A stretch of 5,542 nucleotides of DNA, from the NCBI GenBank assembly GCA_946615275.1, contig CAMOHV010000111.1, positions 1 through 5,542 of the forward strand, in the 5' to 3' direction. Position 1 is the stretch's first letter, and every line of letters begins with the position of its first letter. Both the position numbers and the translations under genes were made by a program. This DNA comes from an uncultured Verrucomicrobiota bacterium. GTDB taxonomy: Bacteria; Verrucomicrobiota; Kiritimatiellia; RFP12; UBA1067. Positions 1-5,542 of the stretch are shown piece after piece. A model generated the notes under the pieces. It ran no database searches, was not told the DNA's origin, and saw only the letters and a list, made by a program, of their open reading frames with translations.

Positions 1-3000
1 TGCAATTGGAGCGCACGTCGAACGCCGCCACCTGCCCTATCCCTTCGGGCATTCTCATGTATATCACGGGCCAAGACGCCTGGTTGTTGATGCCGACGTC
101 TGGGCTGTACCAGCAGATGCAGATCCTTGATTCGGAGATGTCCAGCCCGAACATCCTGTCGATGTCGCGCGTGGTGTATTTCTTGTAGTATCCAGACCGC
201 GGAGCCCAGGCGTACTGCCCGGGCTGCAGCGCAGAGACGTCGTCGATGCCGTAGTTCGTGTCGCCTGACGCCGACCTTCCCGCGACGAACGCCATGTTAG
301 TCGTGCCCGTGAGAGGCTGTCCGTCGAGGCCGTAGAAGCGCACGCCCGCGAAGCAGATGTTGTTGTCGCCGGAGGACACTCCATTGTTGTGGACGTTGCC
401 GCGAATGGCGAACTTAAAATGCGCGTAGTCATTCGTGTAGATGCCAATCACCTCCAGCGTCCCCTCCTTCACGGAGAGCGCGCCGCTCGCGCCGTCGCAG
501 TTCTTGAGCCGCCACGTCCCCGCGCCCTCCTTCGCGACGGAGAGCGCGCCCGCGCCGTCGACCGCATTAGAGAGGATTCCGCTCGTCCCTTCCGCCCCGG
601 AGAGGACGAGCGTTCCGCCGCCGGCCAGCGCGGACGCGCCGCCGAACCGGAAGGCATGCCCCGCGGCCTCGGCGGCAAGGCGGAGCTCGCCTTCGCCCTT
701 CACGGCTATCGGGCGCGTCGTCACCTCCACGTCGGCGGCGCCCGCGTATTCCATCGTCCCGCGCGGGCCCGCCGCCCCCGTCCCCAGAAGATAGGCGTAG
801 TCCACGTTTTTCGAGGGGTTGTACGCGCCGGTGTAGGCGCTCTGCAGCATCGTCGCGAGGCCGAGGGAGCAGACGATGTTCGTCTCGGCGATGGAGGTGA
901 AGCGGAGCACGCCCTCCTCCACGGCGACGCCGCCCGTGAACCTGCGGCTCGAGTTGTCGGACAGCACCCATGTGCCGCTCCCCCTCTTGATGACGTAGGT
1001 GGGGGCCGAGTCGTCGCCGGTCCACATGCCGGAGACGACGCACGGCGCGGTGTTCGACCCAGTAAGGACGACCTGCTCCGCGCGCGTCTTGGTGCTGTCG
1101 CCATGCGTCCACCTCCCGGTGAACGTGATGCCGCCGTGCGCGCCGGCGTCCCATTGATGCATGCCGGCGTTGTTCTGGTTGTTGTAGTAGGCGTAGTTCT
1201 TGTCCGTCGTCTCGCCCCTGCCAAGGTAGAGCAGGCATGCACCGTGCTCGCGGGTGTCGAACGCGCCGTGAATTCCGGCGGAGCTCTCCTCGCCGGCCAT
1301 GCCGAGCTTCATCAGGCCCGTCACGCCGCGCCGGGCGAAGTCGTTGTAGCCGCCCCACACCTGCGCGGTGCCGGAGAAATTCGAGTTCGTGCCCGTGAGG
1401 CGCACGTTGCCGCCGGAATACCACCTGATGCCCTTGCCCAGGATGCGCCCGGAGAAGACGCACGGCTCGGCGCTCACGTTCATGACGCGCAGCTGGCACG
1501 ATGCGGAGGTCGCGATGTTTGTGACCACGCCGTCGCCCCAGAGCCCGTCGATTATCGTGTTGCACGCGCCGTTGGAAGCGAGCGACTTGGCCGTCACGAG
1601 CGTGCCGTTCGAGGAGAGCGTCGTGGGGCCCAGCTGGAAATCGGCGGACGCGGAGAAGTTCTGCGGGCACCACAGAGCGCCCTCCTCGATGTTGAACCGT
1701 CCGCTCTTGAACGTGCCGGTCTTCAAGTTGACGAGCTTGAGCGCGCCCGCGCCCGTCTTGACGACGGTTCCCTGGTTGGTGGCGAGGCAGGAGAGGTCGG
1801 CGTCGGCTGAGAGGCAGAACGTGAGCGTGCCGCCGTCGGCCACGGTGAGCGAGTTGAACGAGTTGACGAGCGGCATGTCGGCGTCCGCCACCTCCAGCGA
1901 CTCGCCGGACGCCACCACGACGTCCTCGCCCGCGACGTGGAGCGAAAGCGAGTTCGTGAGGCCAAGCTCCGCCTTCACCGTCTGGGCCAGCATCTCGTAG
2001 GCGGTCGTGTTCCAGTGGTACTGGTCGCCGCGCGCGAGGTCGAGCCTGTCAACGAAGAGCGCGTATGCGTCGATGTACGGGACGTTCTTCGCCTGCATGA
2101 CGTCGGATGCTATGGAATTGAGGCGCAGGACGACGGGGTTCTTGTCGCCGAGCCCGTTCACGACGCCGTTGGCGTCCTTCGCCTCGGTGTACGGGGTGGT
2201 GGCGAGGTAGTGGACGGACGCGTTAGGGGCGGCGGCGCGGAAGCAGTCGACGAGCGCGGAGTAGGACGCGGTTATCTCGGAGTCGGCTACCGAGCCTTCC
2301 GTCCAGTGGAGCGAGTGGAGGCCGTTGTTGAAGACGATCTTGTCGAAGGCGGCGAGCGCGCACACCTCGTCGATCTTGTTCGTGGGGACGCCCGCCGCGC
2401 CCGGCGTCCCGAACGATGTGGTCCAGTGGTAGAGGTTGGCAACGCCCTTCGTCTTCGCCTTGAATGGAGACGAATAGCCGTCGGAGATGGAGTCGCCCAC
2501 GTAGAGGACGTTCGGCCGCCCTGCGAGCGGCGTGGTGGGCGCCTCGACGAGCCATCCCTTGCCGCCCACGTATCCCGTCGCGGCCTCCGCGGGCTCGCCC
2601 GGCGCGTAGTACTCCTCGTCCTCGCCCCACACCTTGAACGACTCGAGCGTGACGTTCTGCAGCTCCGTCCAGCCGCCCAGCGGCGCGCCGACTCTAATCG
2701 GTTCCAGATTGGGCGTGGCCGTCATCATGAACGACTTCTGCACCTTGCCGTCCATGTACACGACGATCCACCCCTTGCGCGCCGTGATGGTGAAGGAGTG
2801 CGTGGAGCCTGCCGTGACGCCGCCCATGCCGTAGGAGCAGCCGTAGCGCTCGCCGTTGCACATCAGGGACACCGGGTTTCCGGAGCCCGACGCGCGCTGC
2901 ACGCGCACTCCCCAGCCAGTCTCGCTCACCATCTGGTCCATCACGGTGAATCCGCGGTAGTCGGTGACGTCCCCGAACGTGAGGACCGCCTCGGCCGTGA

Positions 3001-3187
3001 AGGCGGAGAAGTTGAAGCCCGGCAGATCGGACTGCGGAACCTCGAGCGGAGAGGCCGACGACACCGCGCGCGCGCCGCCGTGGTCCGCAAGGTCCCACAT
3101 CGGCGCCGTGGCCATCGTGCCGGTACCGGCCGCCGCCATCATGGCGGCGCCCGCCGCAAACATCGCCGACAGAATCATCCTCTTCAT
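1..3187 (-). CDS. Exported SGNH/GDSL hydrolase with LamG-like domain and autotransporter-type beta-strand repeats (3' end outside window)
   Basis: The frame is open for 1062 codons without a stop and continues past the left edge. The ATG at 3187 is chosen because AAGGAG lies 8 nt upstream and a signal peptide follows: K2-R3, a hydrophobic core at about residues 5-20, and a likely cleavage after ATA (26-28). Residues about 55-190 look like a LamG/concanavalin-type jelly roll (HSFTITARKGWIVVYMDGK at 130-148). Residues about 225-410 form an SGNH hydrolase domain: block I YVGDSISDGY with nucleophile Ser233, a block III-like FNNGLH (286-291) with a candidate oxyanion Asn287 or Asn288, and block V DQYHW with Asp388 and His391. 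Residues about 430-913 carry beta-strand repeats of the GAGxLxL...EGxL type. Residues 914-1062 are unassigned and faintly like a discoidin-type sugar-binding fold. The family suggests an extracellular carbohydrate esterase or surface protein; the substrate is unknown. A barrel or sorting signal would lie beyond the window. The protein is unusually rich in Cys (18 in the visible part). Confidence 0.88.
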   Translation of the reverse strand, partial: MKRMILSAMFAAGAAMMAAAGTGTMATAPMWDLADHGGARAVSSASPLEVPQSDLPGFNFSAFTAEAVLTFGDVTDYRGFTVMDQMVSETGWGVRVQRASGSGNPVSLMCNGERYGCSYGMGGVTAGSTHSFTITARKGWIVVYMDGKVQKSFMMTATPNLEPIRVGAPLGGWTELQNVTLESFKVWGEDEEYYAPGEPAEAATGYVGGKGWLVEAPTTPLAGRPNVLYVGDSISDGYSSPFKAKTKGVANLYHWTTSFGTPGAAGVPTNKIDEVCALAAFDKIVFNNGLHSLHWTEGSVADSEITASYSALVDCFRAAAPNASVHYLATTPYTEAKDANGVVNGLGDKNPVVLRLNSIASDVMQAKNVPYIDAYALFVDRLDLARGDQYHWNTTAYEMLAQTVKAELGLTNSLSLHVAGEDVVVASGESLEVADADMPLVNSFNSLTVADGGTLTFCLSADADLSCLATNQGTVVKTGAGALKLVNLKTGTFKSGRFNIEEGALWCPQNFSASADFQLGPTTLSSNGTLVTAKSLASNGACNTIIDGLWGDGVVTNIATSASCQLRVMNVSAEPCVFSGRILGKGIRWYSGGNVRLTGTNSNFSGTAQVWGGYNDFARRGVTGLMKLGMAGEESSAGIHGAFDTREHGACLLYLGRGETTDKNYAYYNNQNNAGMHQWDAGAHGGITFTGRWTHGDSTKTRAEQVVLTGSNTAPCVVSGMWTGDDSAPTYVIKRGSGTWVLSDNSSRRFTGGVAVEEGVLRFTSIAETNIVCSLGLATMLQSAYTGAYNPSKNVDYAYLLGTGAAGPRGTMEYAGAADVEVTTRPIAVKGEGELRLAAEAAGHAFRFGGASALAGGGTLVLSGAEGTSGILSNAVDGAGALSVAKEGAGTWRLKNCDGASGALSVKEGTLEVIGIYTNDYAHFKFAIRGNVHNNGVSSGDNNICFAGVRFYGLDGQPLTGTTNMAFVAGRSASGDTNYGIDDVSALQPGQYAWAPRSGYYKKYTTRDIDRMFGLDISESRICICWYSPDVGINNQASWPVIYMRMPEGIGQVAAFDVRSNC
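449..1765 (-). repeat. Autotransporter-associated beta-strand repeat region within the SGNH hydrolase protein
   Basis: Three clear divergent units sit within residues 475-913 of the exported protein. Each starts with a Lys-x-Gly-[Ala/Ser]-Gly turn followed by a short hydrophobic strand, and ends about 20 residues later in [Glu/Lys]-Glu-Gly-x-Leu. The starts are KTGAGALKL (477-485), KRGSGTWVL (734-742) and KEGAGTWRL (886-894), closing with EEGALW, EEGVLRF and KEGTLEV. A fourth, less regular copy begins GGGTLVLSG at 856. This pattern matches the PATR-type repeat (Pfam PF12951), which builds beta-helical stalks in secreted passenger proteins. The stretch between units 1 and 2 is also Gly/Asn/Thr-rich and is probably beta-helix with decayed repeats. 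Assignment is by motif recognition only. Confidence 0.7.
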
Positions 3188-3195
3188 GTGTGTGT

Positions 3196-3201
3196 CTCCT
3201 T
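3196..3201 (-). promoter_or_regulatory. Ribosome binding site of the SGNH hydrolase gene
   Basis: On the minus strand AAGGAG lies 8 nt before the ATG at 3187. It is a strong Shine-Dalgarno match and supports this start over the in-frame Met codons at residues 4 and 9. The octamer repeat array ends only 4 nt upstream of it. Confidence 0.8.
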
Positions 3202-3205
3202 ATGG

Positions 3206-3281
3206 GGTTGAAAGGTTGAAAGGTTGAAAAGTTGAAAGGTTGAAAGGTTGAAGAGTTGAAAGGTTGAAAAGTTGAAAGGTT
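3206..3281. repeat. Octamer tandem repeat array, nine units plus a partial
   Basis: Nine consecutive 8-bp units with consensus RGTTGAAR (plus strand) run from 3206 to 3277 with no insertion or deletion, followed by a half unit GGTT. Five units are GGTTGAAA, three are AGTTGAAA and one is GGTTGAAG. The array fills half of the gap between the transporter and the SGNH hydrolase gene, in the expected leader of the latter. The period of 8 is not a multiple of 3, and any reading frame through it belongs to a spurious frame, so it is not coding. In the transcript sense each unit reads TTTCAACY (YTTCAACY overall). Related low-complexity intergenic repeats are familiar to me from gut-bacterial assemblies, but that is memory, not a search result. 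Confidence 0.92.
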
Positions 3282-3324
3282 TCTCTACTTGATTTACATC
3301 CAATGCGAAGCGCGGGCGACAGGC

Positions 3325-3342
3325 TTTCATGTTGACGTGAAA
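3325..3342. promoter_or_regulatory. 18-bp near-palindrome, candidate operator
   Basis: TTTCATGT-TG-ACGTGAAA has two 8-bp arms matching at 7 of 8 positions as inverted repeats. It directly abuts the transporter stop codon (3343-3345) and lies upstream of the SGNH hydrolase gene. On the transcribed strand the mismatch becomes C-A and no T-run follows, so it is a poor intrinsic terminator. A dimeric regulator binding site is the more natural reading, but no known operator consensus is matched. The element could be a chance palindrome. Confidence 0.35.
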
Positions 3343-4770
3343 TCAGTTTGCTATGCCAAGGCGGGCCTCGATGTCCTCGATCGTGCCGCCCTTCGTCTCG
3401 GGCATGAAGAACACGGCCCAGAGGAGCTGAACGAGCATCATCGCCGCGAAGAACGCGAATGCCCACGTGCCGGCGCGCTCCGCCACCGCCGGGAACGCCC
3501 ACGAGATGATCGTGCACATGAACCAGTGCGTGAAGCACCCGAGCGCCTGGCCCTTGGCCCTGACGGCGTTGGGGAACACCTCGCTGATGTACACCCAGAT
3601 GACCGCTCCCGACGAGCACGCGAAGAAGGCGATGAACCCGAGTATCCCCGCCACCGCGAGCGTAGAGTTGCACTTGTCGCCCAGCGAAAGCTGCCACGCG
3701 ACGAGCGAGTGCATGAGGATCATCAGCGCGGAGCCGACGATGATCATCGCCCTGCGGCCGAACTTGTCTATCACGAAGAACGCCAGGATCGTGAAGATCA
3801 GGTTCACCGTGCCCACGCCCATCGTCCCGGCGAGCGACGCCATCTCGCTGCCCGCGCCGAAGATCATGTCGAAGATGCGCGGCGCGTAGTAGTTGATCGC
3901 GTTGATGCCGCTCACCTGGTTGAAGAAAGCGATGAAGAAGGCCAGCAGGATGGGCTTCAGGTAGCGCCGCTGGAAGAGGCGCACGGACGCGCCGGACGCC
4001 ACCTCGCGGAGAGACTCCTCGATCTCGGCGACGGTCCGCTTCACCTCCGGATAGCCGATCCTCTCCAGAACGCCCGTCGCCGCCTCCCTGCGCCCGACGC
4101 GCACAAGCCAGCGCGGCGACTCCGGGATCGTCCCCAAGAGCGCCATGAAGAGCGCTATCGGGAGGCACTCCATCCCCAGCATCACGCGCCACTTCACGCT
4201 CTCCACGGCCATCGGACTAGACGCGAACGTCCCCGCGAGCCACTGGCACATCCCGTTGAACCAGCCCCCCTCCACGGCCATCCAGCGCGCCACGAAGTAG
4301 TTCGAGACGTACGATATCAGGATGCCGAACACGATGTTCAGCTGGTTCGTCGCGACAAGCCGCCCCCTGAGCGGCCCGGGCGACACCTCCACGATGTAGA
4401 GCGGCACCACAACGCTCACTCCGCCGATCGCGAGCCCGCCTATGAAGCGCATCCATCCGAGGACGTGCGGCCCGACGGCCTGGCACGTCGGCGTGAACGC
4501 GCAGCCCACCGCCGAGACGAGGAAGAGCGACGCCATGAGCCACAGCGTGGGGCGGCGCCCCCATCTGTCCGACGGCGCGCCCGCCCCGAACACGCCGATC
4601 ACCGTGCCTATCAGCGCGCCGGAGATTATGAGGCCGTGCCAGAACGCGCTCAGGCCGAACTCGGCCTGGATGGCCTTCTCGCATCCCGAGATCACCCCGG
4701 AGTCGAAACCGAACAGGAAGCCGCCTATCGCGGCCACGATCACGATGTAGAAGAGCGATCTGTTTTTCAT
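3343..4770 (-). CDS. MFS sugar porter (sugar:proton symporter-like transporter)
   Basis: This complete 475-residue, 12-helix inner-membrane protein has the length and signatures of the sugar porter family (PF00083, XylE/GLUT-like), which usually moves a monosaccharide with a proton. Visible landmarks are GFLFGFDSGVISG in TM1 (17-29), the loop motif DRWGRR (68-73), PLYIVEVSP with RGRL (123-138), Gln143 at the position of the XylE sugar-binding Gln, PESPR (216-220), NQVSGINAINYY (284-295), DKFGRR (335-340), Trp392 before ISEVFP, and PETKG (457-461). The first Gln of the usual QQxSGIN motif is Asn284. The TM5-TM6 segment (about 163-195) is longer than in E. coli XylE and rich in Trp and Gly. The ATG at 4770 has AGGGGA 7 nt upstream. 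It follows fhs by 67 bp on the same strand, so co-transcription is possible. The transported sugar cannot be read from the sequence. Confidence 0.93.
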   Translation of the reverse strand: MKNRSLFYIVIVAAIGGFLFGFDSGVISGCEKAIQAEFGLSAFWHGLIISGALIGTVIGVFGAGAPSDRWGRRPTLWLMASLFLVSAVGCAFTPTCQAVGPHVLGWMRFIGGLAIGGVSVVVPLYIVEVSPGPLRGRLVATNQLNIVFGILISYVSNYFVARWMAVEGGWFNGMCQWLAGTFASSPMAVESVKWRVMLGMECLPIALFMALLGTIPESPRWLVRVGRREAATGVLERIGYPEVKRTVAEIEESLREVASGASVRLFQRRYLKPILLAFFIAFFNQVSGINAINYYAPRIFDMIFGAGSEMASLAGTMGVGTVNLIFTILAFFVIDKFGRRAMIIVGSALMILMHSLVAWQLSLGDKCNSTLAVAGILGFIAFFACSSGAVIWVYISEVFPNAVRAKGQALGCFTHWFMCTIISWAFPAVAERAGTWAFAFFAAMMLVQLLWAVFFMPETKGGTIEDIEARLGIAN

Positions 4771-4777
4771 CCAGAAT

Positions 4778-4783
4778 TCCCCT
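4778..4783 (-). promoter_or_regulatory. Ribosome binding site of the sugar porter gene
   Basis: AGGGGA on the minus strand ends 7 nt before the ATG at 4770, a moderate Shine-Dalgarno match. It fixes the start at the Met that directly precedes the basic KNR and TM1, as expected for this family. Confidence 0.6.
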
Positions 4784-4796
4784 GTTGCACGATGTT

Positions 4797-4830
4797 TTTC
4801 TCAACGCAGAGGCGCAGATGCGCAGAGAAA
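4797..4830. repeat. Short intergenic repeat: three octamer units inside a TTTCTC/GAGAAA inverted repeat
   Basis: Three tandem 8-bp units, CGCAGAGG, CGCAGATG and CGCAGAGA, occupy 4805-4828. The outer hexamers TTTCTC (4797-4802) and GAGAAA (4825-4830) are perfect inverse complements, and GCGC-AGAT-GCGC (4812-4823) is a smaller inner hairpin. It lies between the fhs stop and the porter start. No T-run follows on the minus strand, so I do not call it an intrinsic terminator. Similar CGCAGAGG-type arrays occur as dispersed non-coding repeats in other bacteria as far as I recall. Confidence 0.7.
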
Positions 4831-4837
4831 GGATTCA

Positions 4838-5542
4838 TCAGAAGAGGCCGTGCACGTGGCCGGTCTCAACGTCCACGTCGATGCGGCGGTAGGCCGGGGA
4901 GGCGGAGGTGCCGGGCATGAGCTTTATCTCGCCGGCGACGGGCACCACCAGCCCCGCGCCCTTGTACACGAGGACGTCGCGGACGGGCATGCGCCAGCCC
5001 TTCGGGCGGCCCAGGAGCGCCGGGTCGTGGGAGAGCGAGTATTGCGTCTTCGCGATGCAGATCGGGAGGTTCGCCGTCTCGGGGTCCGCCTGGAGCGCGG
5101 CGAGCTTCTCGAGGGCGACCGGCTCGAAGTCCACGCCGTCGCCGCCGTACACTTCGCGCACCTGCTTCTCGATGCGGTCCTTGAGCGGCTCGGAGAGGTC
5201 GCAGAGGTAGGCGAAGGAGTTGGGCTCGTCGCACGCGGCCACCACGGCGTCGGCGAGCTCAAGCGCGCCCTCGCCGCCCTTGAGCCAGTGGTCGGAGACC
5301 GCGAAGCGCGCACCGGCGGCCTCGGCCACCCTGCGCACCAGGTCGCGCTCCGCCTGCGTGTCGGTGTAGAACGCATTGAGGCACACCACGGGCTGGATGC
5401 CGGAGCGGCGGATGATGTCGATGTGCGCAAGGAGGTTCTCGCAGCCCTTCTCAAGGAGCCCGAGATCCTCGTGCGTGTAGACGGGATCGAGCGGGAGGCC
5501 GGCCTTGACCTTCGGCGCGCCGCCGTGCGCCTTGAGGGCGCG
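4838..5542 (-). CDS. fhs: Formate--tetrahydrofolate ligase, C-terminal part (5' end outside window)
   Basis: The enzyme joins formate to tetrahydrofolate using ATP, giving 10-formyl-THF in the cytoplasm for purine synthesis, formyl-Met or the folate branch of acetogenic or fermentative C1 metabolism. The 234 visible residues are about 40 percent of the usual 555 or so. They begin in the conserved RALKxHGG segment and continue with LNAFYTDTQAE (55-65), HWLKGGEGALELADAVV (85-101), YGGDGVDFEPVALEKL (132-147), PICIAKTQYSLSHDP (160-174), GAGLVVPVAGEIKLMPG (195-211) and the typical end RIDVDVETGHVHGLF. Trp86 is probably the folate-stacking Trp of the Moorella enzyme, placed from memory. The frame is open through the right edge, so any start inside the window is internal. 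It ends in tandem TGA TGA. No folD or other C1 gene is visible beside it. Confidence 0.96.
   Translation of the reverse strand, partial: RALKAHGGAPKVKAGLPLDPVYTHEDLGLLEKGCENLLAHIDIIRRSGIQPVVCLNAFYTDTQAERDLVRRVAEAAGARFAVSDHWLKGGEGALELADAVVAACDEPNSFAYLCDLSEPLKDRIEKQVREVYGGDGVDFEPVALEKLAALQADPETANLPICIAKTQYSLSHDPALLGRPKGWRMPVRDVLVYKGAGLVVPVAGEIKLMPGTSASPAYRRIDVDVETGHVHGLF

Noticed and set aside
389..1810. 473-codon open frame on the plus strand, with similar long frames at 1937-3211 and 3289-4920
   Set aside because: These lie antisense to convincing genes, are dominated by Arg, Ala, Gly, His and Pro, and contain no recognisable domain. They are what GC-rich third positions produce on the opposite strand.
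3206..3281. CRISPR array
   Set aside because: The units are 8 bp and directly adjacent, with no spacers and no cas genes in view.
3282..3324. Sigma-70 promoter for the SGNH hydrolase gene
   Set aside because: The segment is moderately AT-rich, but I could not find a -35/-10 pair with acceptable sequence and spacing, so none is annotated.
3200..4192. Minus-strand frame ending in Phe-Asn-Leu-Ser-Thr-type repeats
   Set aside because: The peptide repeat is just the octamer array read through in a shadow frame of the transporter. The 8-bp period makes the reading frame rotate, and no protein signal is present.
4217..4804. Minus-strand frame of 195 codons starting upstream of the transporter
   Set aside because: It overlaps the sugar porter in another frame, is very Arg-rich and has no membrane segments or family motifs, whereas the porter frame shows all its family signatures.
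4797..4830. Rho-independent terminator after fhs
   Set aside because: An outer 6-bp stem exists, but its loop is 22 nt, the inner stem is only 4 bp and no U-run follows on the transcribed strand.

Overview
The window carries three genes, all read from the minus strand. In transcription order they are the 3' end of a formate--tetrahydrofolate ligase gene (fhs), a complete sugar-porter (MFS) transporter, and the first 1062 codons of a very large exported protein that runs off the left edge. The DNA is GC-rich with strongly GC-biased third codon positions, which creates long spurious open frames on the opposite strand. The mix suggests an anaerobic, polysaccharide-using bacterium of the Planctomycetota-Verrucomicrobiota-Chlamydiota group, possibly Kiritimatiellota. 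The pointers are a secreted SGNH hydrolase joined to a LamG-like domain and autotransporter-type beta-strand repeats, a folate C1 enzyme, and short low-complexity intergenic repeats. No rRNA or other marker gene is present, so this placement is an inference.

Layout from right to left: fhs (5542 to 4838, C-terminal 234 residues) ends in tandem TGA TGA stops. A 67-bp gap follows, holding a three-unit 8-bp repeat flanked by an inverted repeat. The MFS transporter occupies 4770 to 3343. A 155-bp gap follows, holding an 18-bp near-palindrome against the transporter stop codon and nine tandem copies of an 8-bp unit that end just before the ribosome binding site of the last gene. That gene (3187 to beyond 1) encodes a signal peptide, a LamG/concanavalin-like domain, an SGNH hydrolase domain and a long beta-repeat stalk. 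Its C-terminus is not in view.

A plausible joint role is that the exported protein removes ester groups from, or binds, a polysaccharide outside the cell, and the porter imports a released monosaccharide. fhs is housekeeping one-carbon metabolism and may only be an upstream neighbour. The most unusual part is the gap before the exported-protein gene: an indel-free octamer array whose transcript would contain no G for 83 nt. It could be a variable-number locus, an unstructured leader or a Rho-loading site. I see no CRISPR array, tRNA, rRNA, transposase or phage gene.
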